NCBI GenBank assembly: GCA_937900985.1
Contig: CALCGM010000230.1
Location: 1 to 26,864, forward strand
Direction of reading: 5' to 3'
Length of the DNA stretch: 26,864 bases
DNA from: an uncultured Planctomycetaceae bacterium
GTDB taxonomy: Bacteria; Planctomycetota; Planctomycetia; Pirellulales; UBA1268
Of this stretch, positions 15,324-24,400 are shown one piece after another. Numbering within the stretch: position 1 is the stretch's first letter; the number at the start of each line of letters is the position of its first letter. The translations under genes were made by a program, and so were the position numbers. The notes under the pieces are model-generated. The model saw only the letters and a list, made by a program, of their open reading frames with translations, had not been told where the DNA came from and made no database searches.

Positions 15324-18300
15324 GAGAGATACCGCACAAGGTCGGCCAGCTCTTGCCGTGAGAGCCCGTCCACCAGGCCTTGCGGCATGAGGGTCGCGCC
15401 CGGGCTTTCCTCGTCGATGTCGTCGGTGCGAATCGACACGACCTTGTCTTCGGCCGTGCGGAGAACCAGCTCTGTTCCGGTGCGGGAGACGGGAATGCCG
15501 GTGACCACACGGCCGTCCGCGGTGAGCACAACGAGGGTGTTGTAGCCCTCCTTGACGTTCTTCGCCGGATGAAGCACGGAGTCGATCACGTAGTCGAGAG
15601 GGCTCGACGCTCCGATGGCCGTCAGGTCGGGGCCCACGCGGCCACCCTCCCGGCCGATGCGGTGGCACTTCACACACTGGAGCTTTTCCTGACGGTAGAG
15701 GGCTTCGCCACGGCCGGCATCCCCAGCCTCCGCGATGAAGGCGGCAAACGTGGCCAGGTCGCCCGCCGTCATCGCCGCGGTCGGCACTGGCGACTCTCCC
15801 TTGGAGAGGCTCTCCAAGAGCGGCATCAGCCGAGGCTGCTCCTGGCCGGCTCCACGGACCAGAGCGATGCCGTGAATGAGCACCTCACGAGGAACTGCCG
15901 GCCCCTTCGCGAGCGCATCGGCCAGGCGATCGCCACCGCCGCGGCGGCTGAGGAAGCCGCGGAAGATGCGGTCTTGCACTGGCTGGGGGGGCGTGGTGGC
16001 GAGGAGCTCGGTGGCAGCTGTGGCCGCCGTGTCTGCCGCGGCCGCCGCCAATGCCTCGATGGCCGCTGCACGGAGGCCCGGAGCGAGCGTCTGCCGATTG
16101 GCCAGATCCGCCAGAGCTGTTGCCGAGGCGTCTGCGGGCAGCCGGCCAAGGGCCTTGATCGCGGCCTCCTGCAGCCAGTTGGGGCGGCTGGTATCGGCAG
16201 CCAGCAGTTTCACCGGCTCGACCAGCCCCGCCAGCCCCCACACGCCCACGGCCTCCACGGCCCGCACCGAGAGCGGGCCGCCGTCGGTATGCAGCAGCTG
16301 GGAGAGCCCTGACAGGTCGCCAGCTGGAACGGTTCCACGGGTGGCGGTGGCCGTCAGCAGCGAGCCGAGCAGGGCTTCGGCCCGCTCAAAGGGCGTGGCC
16401 GGATCGATCACCACGTCGAAGGCCCGCCGGGCCTGCTCGGGTGTGCCGTAGAGGGCGATCGCGTTTTCCGCCTGGGCAATCACCTCGGCAGCCAGGTTGT
16501 CGCGGTTTTCCAGCAGACCGAGAGCCCAGGGGATCGCCGCCCCGCTCTCCGCGGCATGCACCGCAAACAGCACCCGCTCGGGCCGGCCGCCGTCATCAAA
16601 GCGGCCCGCCAGCACGGCAGGCAGCCAGGCGGGCTCCAGCTCGCGGGCAGCAAGCCAGACGGCGTAGTCGAGCGCATCATCCCGCTCCATGTCGACCGCA
16701 TGCAGGACGAGTGCGGCGGCCCGCTCGCCGCCAATGGCCGCGAGCGTCCGCACCGTCTCGAGCCTGACGAGCATGGAAGGGTCGTCAACACCGGCCGCCA
16801 GCAGCTCCAGCGGATTGTCGAGGCGGTCGGCCCAGTCAGCTGCCACGCGAGCGGCGGCAGCACGACAGCGAGCATCGGCCGACGTGAGCATTGCCTCAAG
16901 CAGCGGGCGGTCAACGTCGTCTTGGCTGCCGCGGTCGATTGCTTGGGCGAGCCAGAGGCCCTCCAGCTTCAGCCGATCGACGTCAGGGCCGCTGCCGGCG
17001 GCAGCAAGGCTGGCCACCCAGCGGGCTCGCGCGTCGTGCACCTCGATGGGGCTGCGAGACCAGAGCACCCGGCGGGCCATGTCGCGGGCATAGCCGGAGC
17101 CAGCCGAGAGCTGCCCCAGCAGTTCTTCAGTGGTGAGCGATGTGAAGTCGATCCGCTCGGTGAGCGGCCGGCCTTTGGCGGTGATCCGCCAGATGCGGCC
17201 ATGCTCGCGGTCGCGGCGGGGATCGCGGAAGTCGACCTCGCCGTGCTGGATGATCGGGTTGTACCAGTCAGCCACGTAGATCGCCCCGTCGGGGCCCATC
17301 TTCACATCGATTGGCCGGAAGGTGACCCGGGAGGAGTGGATCAGGTCGGAGAGTTTTTCGCTGGCGAAGCCCGAGCCAGCCTCGCTGAGGCGAAAGCGAC
17401 AGACGCGGTTGGCCCGGAAGTCGTGGGTGATCAGCGTGCCCTGCGCGTCGTCAGGAAGATGCGGGCCGTCGATCATTTCCAGGCCACAGTATTTCGGGCT
17501 GCCGGGGTTCATGCCGTGGAGGATGCGTGGGGTGCCCACGGCTGCCTGGTAGGCGGCCCCGGGAAACCCGTAGTAGATCCCTTCACCGCCGGCACCATCG
17601 GTGACGAGCGAGCGGCCGTGCGGGTCGAAGGCATGCCCCCAGGGGTTCACCCAGCCGCGGGCAAACACATCAAGCGCGAGCGTGCGGGGCAGAAACCGCC
17701 AGATGCCGCCGCCGTTGAGCCGCTTCACACCGCTGGGGGTTTCCACATGGCTGTGGATGTAGATCGACTGGTTGAAGAACAGCCGGGCGTCGGGGCCCCA
17801 GCGGAAGGTGTGCAGAATGTGATGCGTGTCTTCGGCCCCGAAACCCGCCAGGATCACGCGGCGGGTGTCGGCTGTGCCATCACCGTCGGTGTCGGCGAGG
17901 TGCAGCATCTCGGTGCTGTTGGCCACATACGCCCCACCGTCGCCAGGCAACACAGCGGTGGGCATCAGCAGGCCATCGGCAAACACCGTGTGCTGATCGG
18001 CGACACCGTCGCCGTCTCGGTCTTCCAGGATCGTGACCGTATCGTTGGCCACTTCGCCAGGCTGGATCTGAGGGTAGACCTTTGACGAAGAGACCCACAG
18101 CCGGCCCTGCGGATCGAAGTTGATCTGCAGCGGCTTGGCGATCATCGGATCACTGGCAAAGAGCGTGACCTCGTAGCCGTCGGCGACCGTCATCGCTGCT
18201 CGTTCGGCCACGGGATCGGGAGCGGGGATGTCTGTCAGGTCTCGCTGGGCGAAGAGGGGCTGGCCCGCAAAGGCCAAGGCGATCGCGGCCAGCGACGCCG

Positions 18301-18343
18301 GGCGAGCGGTGTGTGGAAGCGGGAGGAGACGCGTGCCAGGCAT
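15308..18343 (-). CDS. PVC-type membrane-bound dehydrogenase with HEAT repeats and C-terminal c-type heme domain
   Basis: A 1011-residue exported protein of the architecture typical of Planctomycetes and Verrucomicrobia. The order is signal peptide (about 1-33, ending FAQ), an N-terminal beta-propeller dehydrogenase-like domain (about 45-410, with FDPQGRLWVSSSKVYPQ, DRDGDGVAD and YVADWYNPIIQHGE), alpha-helical HEAT-like repeats (about 415-830), then a heme-binding domain with CVKCH (Cys890, Cys893, His894). The propeller resembles sorbosone/glucose-type dehydrogenases, so oxidation of a sugar or alcohol with electrons passed to the covalent heme is plausible but not shown. The ATG at 18343 has GAGGA upstream at acceptable spacing. 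The SGNH-like gene lies 89 bases upstream on the same strand; this pairing appears repeatedly in these phyla. The stop overlaps the end of the P450 gene by 16 bases. It is probably the last gene of the minus-strand block. Confidence 0.95.
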   Translation of the reverse strand: MPGTRLLPLPHTARPASLAAIALAFAGQPLFAQRDLTDIPAPDPVAERAAMTVADGYEVTLFASDPMIAKPLQINFDPQGRLWVSSSKVYPQIQPGEVANDTVTILEDRDGDGVADQHTVFADGLLMPTAVLPGDGGAYVANSTEMLHLADTDGDGTADTRRVILAGFGAEDTHHILHTFRWGPDARLFFNQSIYIHSHVETPSGVKRLNGGGIWRFLPRTLALDVFARGWVNPWGHAFDPHGRSLVTDGAGGEGIYYGFPGAAYQAAVGTPRILHGMNPGSPKYCGLEMIDGPHLPDDAQGTLITHDFRANRVCRFRLSEAGSGFASEKLSDLIHSSRVTFRPIDVKMGPDGAIYVADWYNPIIQHGEVDFRDPRRDREHGRIWRITAKGRPLTERIDFTSLTTEELLGQLSAGSGYARDMARRVLWSRSPIEVHDARARWVASLAAAGSGPDVDRLKLEGLWLAQAIDRGSQDDVDRPLLEAMLTSADARCRAAAARVAADWADRLDNPLELLAAGVDDPSMLVRLETVRTLAAIGGERAAALVLHAVDMERDDALDYAVWLAARELEPAWLPAVLAGRFDDGGRPERVLFAVHAAESGAAIPWALGLLENRDNLAAEVIAQAENAIALYGTPEQARRAFDVVIDPATPFERAEALLGSLLTATATRGTVPAGDLSGLSQLLHTDGGPLSVRAVEAVGVWGLAGLVEPVKLLAADTSRPNWLQEAAIKALGRLPADASATALADLANRQTLAPGLRAAAIEALAAAAADTAATAATELLATTPPQPVQDRIFRGFLSRRGGGDRLADALAKGPAVPREVLIHGIALVRGAGQEQPRLMPLLESLSKGESPVPTAAMTAGDLATFAAFIAEAGDAGRGEALYRQEKLQCVKCHRIGREGGRVGPDLTAIGASSPLDYVIDSVLHPAKNVKEGYNTLVVLTADGRVVTGIPVSRTGTELVLRTAEDKVVSIRTDDIDEESPGATLMPQGLVDGLSRQELADLVRYLSQLGR

Positions 18344-18432
18344 GTGACGGGATCCTCGTGAGGGCGGGCTGAGCGATGGGGTGGGGCGGTGTCAGTTGAG
18401 CATGCGGCAAGCACGGCCGTGAGCAGCTGCCG

Positions 18433-19446
18433 TCACGGCAGCGCCTCGACTGCAGCACGGATGCGGCCTTCGGCTGCGGCGACAAGCGGGTCGAACTGGG
18501 GAATCTCGACCGCGTTGTTGCCCTGTTCGTGACGGCGGAAGAGAAAGAGGTAGGTCTCGTTGGCAGGTCGCCAGCGGTGGAAGAACAGCTCGTTCTTGGC
18601 CGCCACGAGCTCGCGGATCGGCTCGAGCCGGCCAAGGTCGTCGCTGGTGAGGGAGCCGCCGGTGGCCGCCAGCATGATCGCTGCCGCCTCGCGATAGCCT
18701 GCCTCGGTGAGCTGGATCCCGTCGAGGGAGAGCCGACCGCCGTCGTTGGCGCGGGGGAAGGTGGAAAACAGGTCGATCAGCCCGCTGTCGGTCGATGTGG
18801 CCACGTCGCGAATCACCGCGGCATACGCCGCCAGCAGTTCGTTGCGACGATCGGCATCCGGACAGGTGGCTGCCGGCAAAAACGGCACTGGGGTGACGAG
18901 CACCAGCCGGGCGGGCGGCGGGGCCTGGTCGTCGTTGGCGGCGGCTGGAGCCGGTCGTGTCAGATCGGCGCAGAGCCGTGTGAGCTGCTCGCGGAAGGCG
19001 GCAACGCCCTCGGGGCCGGCATACGACTCGTTGCGGCCGTAGGCGACAAAGACGACCGTCGGCTGCAGATCACCCACCAGTTCGAGCATGCGACGGTAGC
19101 CTTCCGCCGGGCTGTCAAAGACGCCCCGCGACTCTGCCCAGACCGTGTCGCCATTCCAGCCGAGGTTGCGAAACGCGAGCGTGGCCTGCGGATGGCCTGC
19201 CGTCAGGGCGGCCTCGATGAGGCCGAACTGGCCCTCCCGCTCGACGAAGCCTTCGCCGAGCAGCACGATCCGATCGCCGTCGACCAGCATCGGATCGGCC
19301 TGGGCCGCAGCTGGAGGCTCATCAGCCAGGCAGCAGTTCACGAGCAGCAGGGCAGTCGCGGTCATTGCGACGACTGCCCGGGCCGCAGACGGCCAGAGCA
19401 TGCTTCGCGGCGACGTCCAACCCTGCAGACCGGCAACAACATTCAT
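18433..19446 (-). CDS. SGNH/GDSL hydrolase-family protein with degenerate active site
   Basis: A 337-residue exported protein. The signal peptide covers about residues 1-41 (TALLLVNCCLA). The fold is recognisable from FRNLGWNGDTVW (92-103), VVFVAYGRNES (131-141, the block III GxN) and the C-terminal segment FFHRWRPANETYLFLFRRHEQGNNAVEIP, which is characteristic of the planctomycete SGNH proteins found next to PVC-type dehydrogenases. Two catalytic positions differ. Block I reads LLGEGFVE where GDS is expected, so the nucleophilic Ser is absent. Block V reads DGIQLTEAGY where DGxHL is expected, so Gln replaces His. Hydrolase activity is therefore doubtful unless another Ser acts; a carbohydrate-binding or scaffold role is possible. 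The ATG at 19446 follows AGGGGAGGGAAG, a very strong ribosome-binding site. The frame is open upstream to 19677 but that part overlaps fecR. Confidence 0.88.
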   Translation of the reverse strand: MNVVAGLQGWTSPRSMLWPSAARAVVAMTATALLLVNCCLADEPPAAAQADPMLVDGDRIVLLGEGFVEREGQFGLIEAALTAGHPQATLAFRNLGWNGDTVWAESRGVFDSPAEGYRRMLELVGDLQPTVVFVAYGRNESYAGPEGVAAFREQLTRLCADLTRPAPAAANDDQAPPPARLVLVTPVPFLPAATCPDADRRNELLAAYAAVIRDVATSTDSGLIDLFSTFPRANDGGRLSLDGIQLTEAGYREAAAIMLAATGGSLTSDDLGRLEPIRELVAAKNELFFHRWRPANETYLFLFRRHEQGNNAVEIPQFDPLVAAAEGRIRAAVEALP

Positions 19447-19555
19447 GGCAGCTTCCCTCCCCTGGTGAAGCCTCGCAGAATAGGCGACGGCTGCGGTCCT
19501 CGCAAACGTCTCGGGGAGGGCTGGCCCGGCACAGGCAGGCCAGGCAGCGAGAGGC

Positions 19556-20929
19556 TCACTGGGGCGTCTGCGGTGCCTGAGGCTCAATCGCAATGCCGGT
19601 GAGCTGCAGCTTGGCGGTGGGGTCGAGCGTGAAGGCATAGATGTCGCCCACTTCGAGACCGGCGGGGGAGGCGGCAACCTGCGGGTTCATCGCCTCAAGG
19701 CTGGGCATCTCCAGGGAGACGGTCCATTCCTCCCCGTCCCACTGCATGCCTTCCGCCGCAATCGTCACCTCGAACTTGCCAGCAAAGACGCCCTGCATCC
19801 GCTGCGTGGTGAGCCCCACGCGAACCCCAGAACGCATGGCCATGCGGCCACGAAAGGTGATCACCGAATCGGAGGCGAGGACCACCGGATGCTCGGTTGT
19901 CCTCCAGGCGGCCACACTCGCGGCGTAGAGCAGCAGCGGAGCATCGACCCCTTCCCGCCACAGCAGCGGAATCGCTGCGAGCCGTGTGGGCGCGTCGTGC
20001 GAGGGAGGGAGGACGATGCCATGACTGACTCGCTTGGCTGTGGAGAGGTCAAGCGACCAGCGATGGATGCCGTGGGGCTGCGGCGCTGCAGCGGGAGCGT
20101 CCGACACATCAAGGGAGAGCGTGGCCTGCTCGCCGGCGGCCACCGCGACTGTCGTGCCATCGACGCGTCGAGCGACGTCGGCCTCCCCGCGATGCACCCG
20201 AATGAGCGTGTCGGTCGCGGAGGTGCGGACGTCAAACAGGCAGCCACGTGCCTCGATGATCGCGGTGGGCGTCTGGACCACGACGTCGCCGAGGCGGTCG
20301 TTGGGGCTGGGGTCGATCCAGAGGCTGCCCTCAACCAGCTCGAAGCGTCGCTCATGATCGCTCGGCCTGAGCATCCGGATCACCGAGTTGCCCGCGATGG
20401 TGAGCTGGCCGCCAATCAGGTCGGTCGTGATCCAGGCATCGGTGGCCCGCGATTCAAGGGTGTCGCCCGGTGTGAGCCGCTGGCCTTCGGGAATGCCGTC
20501 GAGGGTGGTGCCTGCCGACGAGAAGAGACGCGTCGCGCCCACACTTCGGGCAACGCGAACCGGCGGAAGCCCGCCGAACGTCCAGGCCGAGTAGCCACTC
20601 GCGGCCACCACGATCGAGGCCAGCAGTGTGACGGCCACCGACCGCCAGTGAAGCAGCCATCGGCGACCGCTGCGGACGGGCCATGAAGGCCGAGCGGTGC
20701 CTGCCGCCGCGGGCGTTTCCAGCCTCTGCTCGAGATCGCTGAGGCCAACAATCTGTTCGGCAAGATCTCGCAGAAGCTGCCTCGTGGCCTCATCCGCGGC
20801 AAGTCTGGCGGAGACAGCGGCCTGCTCCTCGGCTGGCAGGCTGTCGTCAAGGTAACGCAGGAGCTGTTCGATCCGCGTCGCATCAGGAGGGAGCACGCTG
20901 CTGGGTATCGGAGGCGGTGATGAGGTCAT
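19556..20929 (-). CDS. FecR-like membrane anti-sigma/sensor protein
   Basis: A 457-residue single-pass membrane protein. The N-terminal cytoplasmic part has an anti-sigma-like helical segment (LLRYLDDSLPAEEQAAVSARLAADE, about 23-47). One transmembrane helix lies at about 97-116. The periplasmic part contains a FecR domain (about 150-260: AWITTDLIGGQLTIAGNS, FELVEGSLWID, VVVQTPTAIIEARGCLFDVR, VHRGEADV). A C-terminal domain of about 180 residues looks like a beta-sandwich and ends YAFTLDPTAKLQLTGIAI, as in ligand- or carbohydrate-binding modules. FecR proteins control a cognate ECF sigma factor in response to an envelope signal. The ATG at 20929 shares its A with the sigma stop codon (TGATG), so the two are translationally coupled; GGAGGG lies upstream. 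The C-terminal module is not standard in FecR (usually about 320 residues) and may be the sensor. Confidence 0.9.
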   Translation of the reverse strand: MTSSPPPIPSSVLPPDATRIEQLLRYLDDSLPAEEQAAVSARLAADEATRQLLRDLAEQIVGLSDLEQRLETPAAAGTARPSWPVRSGRRWLLHWRSVAVTLLASIVVAASGYSAWTFGGLPPVRVARSVGATRLFSSAGTTLDGIPEGQRLTPGDTLESRATDAWITTDLIGGQLTIAGNSVIRMLRPSDHERRFELVEGSLWIDPSPNDRLGDVVVQTPTAIIEARGCLFDVRTSATDTLIRVHRGEADVARRVDGTTVAVAAGEQATLSLDVSDAPAAAPQPHGIHRWSLDLSTAKRVSHGIVLPPSHDAPTRLAAIPLLWREGVDAPLLLYAASVAAWRTTEHPVVLASDSVITFRGRMAMRSGVRVGLTTQRMQGVFAGKFEVTIAAEGMQWDGEEWTVSLEMPSLEAMNPQVAASPAGLEVGDIYAFTLDPTAKLQLTGIAIEPQAPQTPQ

Positions 20930-21462
20930 CAGGAGCTGCCCTCCACTGCGAGTTTGCCTTCCACACACTGTCGGAGCGTGAGATGCAGCCGAGAGAGTCG
21001 CTTGTAGACCGCGTCAAGCGTGATGCCGAGCCGATCGGCCACCTCACCGCAGGCCAGGCCGTCGGCATACCGCAGCCGAACGAGCACGCGGGCCTGCTCA
21101 GGGACGTCACCAAGGCATTCCTCGAGCGCATCGCCGCGTCGGTTTTCCTGGTGGAGGCCGGCGGTGGCCCACTCTTCGTGCAGCTGGGCGACCGTGTCGG
21201 CTTCCAGAATCGCGGCCTCTCGTTTCCGCCGCCGCAGCCAGTCGATGCTCGCGTTGCGGCAGGTGACAAACGACCACGACACGACGGCGGCCTCGGCCTG
21301 AAACTCGCTTCCCGACGAGATCGCTTTGAGCACGACCGTCTGGAAGATGTCGTCTGCGGCGTGGGGGTCGCGGGTCACCAGCCAGGCGGCGGCGGTCAGC
21401 TTCTGCCTCCACTGCATGATCGTGGTGATCACAGCCGTGTTGTCGAGCGGCGTCTGGCTCAT
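20929..21462 (-). CDS. ECF RNA polymerase sigma factor
   Basis: A 177-residue sigma-70-family ECF factor. Region 2 spans about 22-83: RDPHAADDIFQTVVLKA is the core-binding segment, and SFVTCRNASIDWLRRRKRE contains the -10-binding region. Region 4 spans about 112-167 with the helix-turn-helix LACGEVADRLGITLDAVYKRL, which would read the -35 element. Regions 1.1 and 3 are absent, as expected for ECF factors. It is followed directly by a FecR-like gene (TGATG overlap), the usual sigma/anti-sigma pair. The start ATG at 21462 lies inside the stop region of the upstream cytochrome gene (ATGA), and AAGGAAAAGGA directly before it serves both as the cytochrome C-terminus and the ribosome-binding site. 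The sigma should therefore be made only when the cytochrome mRNA is translated, unless an internal promoter exists. Targets are unknown; its own operon is the obvious candidate. Confidence 0.95.
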   Translation of the reverse strand: MSQTPLDNTAVITTIMQWRQKLTAAAWLVTRDPHAADDIFQTVVLKAISSGSEFQAEAAVVSWSFVTCRNASIDWLRRRKREAAILEADTVAQLHEEWATAGLHQENRRGDALEECLGDVPEQARVLVRLRYADGLACGEVADRLGITLDAVYKRLSRLHLTLRQCVEGKLAVEGSS

Positions 21463-24400
21463 TCCTTTTCCTTCAGCCGCACGAGTTCGATCTCAATCGG
21501 CTGGGGCAGCTGGATAATAATCTTCATCGTGTCGGCATCGAGCAGCTCGTGGCGAACCTGGAGGGTGAACTCGTTGCCGTCGGCTCCCGCGATTCCCAGC
21601 GAGAGAGTGGCCACACCACCATCGTCGATCTTCCAGTTTCCCAGAAAGCTTCCCCCCGAGGTGTCGCCACCGACATGAAAGACGTCGCCGTTGGTCGGGT
21701 TGACCCCGATCAGAGCCACCGACGGGTTGTTGCCGCCTTCGTTGCGGACCTCGAGAACCCGGTTGGGAATCGACCAGCGGTAGCTGGTTTTGGCAATCGC
21801 TCCGTTGGTGGCCTTGTCGACCCAGGTGCCGACGATCCCTTCCCAGCCAGCGGCTTTGAGGAGAGCCGCCAGTGATTCGGGAGCCTTGTCGTCGTCCTCG
21901 CCCTGCTGTCGAACGAAAAACAGGAAGTCGTTGCTCGCCAGCCCATCCGGGTTTTGCAGCTGCAGGAGGTGCATGCCCGCGGCGGGCGGTTCGGCAAGTT
22001 CCACGGTGAGCTGATCGCCATCGATGGCGACCGATCCGGCAGCTTTGCGACCATCCACAAGCGGGACCGCACCGGCGTGCACATGCCGCCCACTGGCGGT
22101 GACCGTTGTCTCGCCGACAGCCAGCCGCGGAAACCGTTGCCGACCCTGCCGTTCGATCGGCCCCTGCGTCCAGATGGCCGGCTGCGGGGAGGCGGCAGTC
22201 ACTTCGGGGCAGGCCCGGGCCGTGAAGGTCGCCACGAGCCTTCCCGCCGAAGCGGCCGTGGTGAGCTCGTGCACGGAGAACGTTCGGCTGCTGTGGCCCG
22301 TCTCCCTGTAGACGGCGGGGGTCAGTTCGTCTGCGACGTCGACGGTGAAACTTACGGGGGTGGCCTCGTCGTTCTCGATCCAGACGCCTTCGCCGGTGAG
22401 CACCACGCTGCCGTCACGGTGCGCCTGCTCCAGGCTGGTGAGGAGGTCGAGCGACAGCCTGCCGTCGGTGGCGGTTTCACGATTGAGCGTGACCTGCCGG
22501 CCAAAGCCACCGACAAAGCCGGTGCTCGCCTCAAGCACCATGTCCCACACTGGGTTAAACCGTTCGCGGCCGCCCCAGGAGAACTTCCAGATCTCCTCTT
22601 CAGCCGCCCCCCGCTCAGCGACGCGTTTGTAGAAGTCAAACTCCACGATGTTCAGCCGGCCCTGTGGCAAGATCAGCCAGCGGTCGTAGGCGCCCCGCCA
22701 GGTGGGGGCGTCCATGCCGCTGCCGGGAGTGTTGGTGCTGACGAGATGGGGCAGGCGATGGCAGTTGCCGCAGACATTCGGCCGCGGCTTGCTCGGATCG
22801 TTGTCGCCATCGACATGGAAGAGTTTCATGCCTTGGCGAGCCCGAGTTGAAACGACGTTGGTGTAGGGCCGCTTGGGGGCGGGAGGGTAGGGCACGTCGA
22901 GCAGAAAGGCCGCCATCGCATCGCGATCAGCAGCCGAGAGATGCCCCTGCTTCCCCTCATCGTTGACGCTCTCGTCGTCGACATGCCGCATGGTGCTGGC
23001 GAGGCCACCGTCGATCAGATGCCGCGTGCTGCTCTCAGGAATCTCCCGGTCGCTGGTGGCGGGCACGGCCGCATGCACGCTGGCGCTGTTGATGCCGCCG
23101 TAGGGGTCGCCTGGAATCCCATCCCAGTGGTAGGGCTCGGTGTCGCGGAGGCCACGGCAGGGCATCGTGGAGCGGGGCATGATCTGCTCACCACCGCTCA
23201 CCACCGGCGTCTTGAGCACCCACAGCAGCTGGTCGGTATGGCCATCAGGATGGCAGCTTGCGCAGGAGAAGGTGCCGGTCGATGAGGCGGCGGCCGTGTG
23301 GAAGGCCCGACGGCCCCGGGCGATCACCTCCGGCGTGGGGTCGTCCAGAGGAATGGTGGCAAGAACCTCTGGCGTGGCGGGATCGCGGAGGTCGACAAGC
23401 GATACCGAACTGCTCAAGGCGTTGAGCACCCAGGCACGGGAGAGCCCCCCTGTGCCATCGTGCTCGAGGGCGATCCCGGTCGGCCAGCTCCCCACCGAAA
23501 CGCGGCCGACGACGGCCCCGGAGTCGGTCGCCATCGTGAAGAGGGTGTCGGAGCCCGCAGCGGTGGCGACAAGCAGCGAGCCGTCGTCGCTCAGAGCGAT
23601 ACCAAAGGGAGTGGCGAAGGCCTCGCCATCGGCGGGCTGCTCCGGCGGCAACGGCTCAAGATCGAGAAACGTGGGCGTCGCGTCGCTGCCTGGACGGATG
23701 GTTGTGATCCGATTGAGAAAGGGGCGGTTTTCGAGTTCGGCGAGGCCGTGGCCTTGGGTGCCGGCGCGACCGTTGACGTCGTTGCGGGCATCGGTCTGGG
23801 TGACGAACACGCGGCCAGAGTTATCCACGGCCAGGCCATACAGCAGCGTGCCGACGCCCGAGACGGTTTCGACAAGCTGGTCGTTTGTGGTGTCAAACAC
23901 GAAGAGGTCGCGATCGGGCACCTCAGGGTGCTTGATGATGTCGAGGACCGCACCGAGCGAGAGCACATTGTTGTTGAAGATGGAATGCTCCCAGGCATCG
24001 AAGGTGACGAGGTCGCCATCGATCGCATCGCCCCGGCCTCCTGAGAGCTGCGTCTGGTTGTTCGATTCGAAGGCCGCCACGTAGAGCCGTCCGTTGCGGA
24101 CAGCCATCGCGCGAGGATCCTGGGCTGGAATCTCGAGATGGCTGGTCACCATTCGGCTGGCAGCATCGATGACGGCGATCCGATTCTCCGATGAGAGAGC
24201 AACGTAGGCCTTGAAGCCGCCTGCCGCAGACTCTGCGAAGGCGATGCCCACCGGCTCGTCGAAGCGAGTCGACTTCGTGAGGGGATCGAAGTCTTGGATC
24301 GTGGCCACCACAGCAAACTGCGTCGTGCTCCCGGCCGCGATGTCGATCACGCTCACGGAGTCGGAGACATGATTGGCCACCCACGCTTCGCGGCCGTCGG

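Noticed and set aside
14184..15677. Minus-strand open frame of 497 codons opposite the P450 gene
   Set aside because: It is antisense to intact P450 motifs, spans two genes, and its translation is low-complexity (Arg/His/Gly/Pro-rich).
16556..18085. Plus-strand open frame of 509 codons opposite the PVC dehydrogenase
   Set aside because: It is antisense to a well-supported gene with no domain features of its own; the length is explained by high GC and few stop codons.
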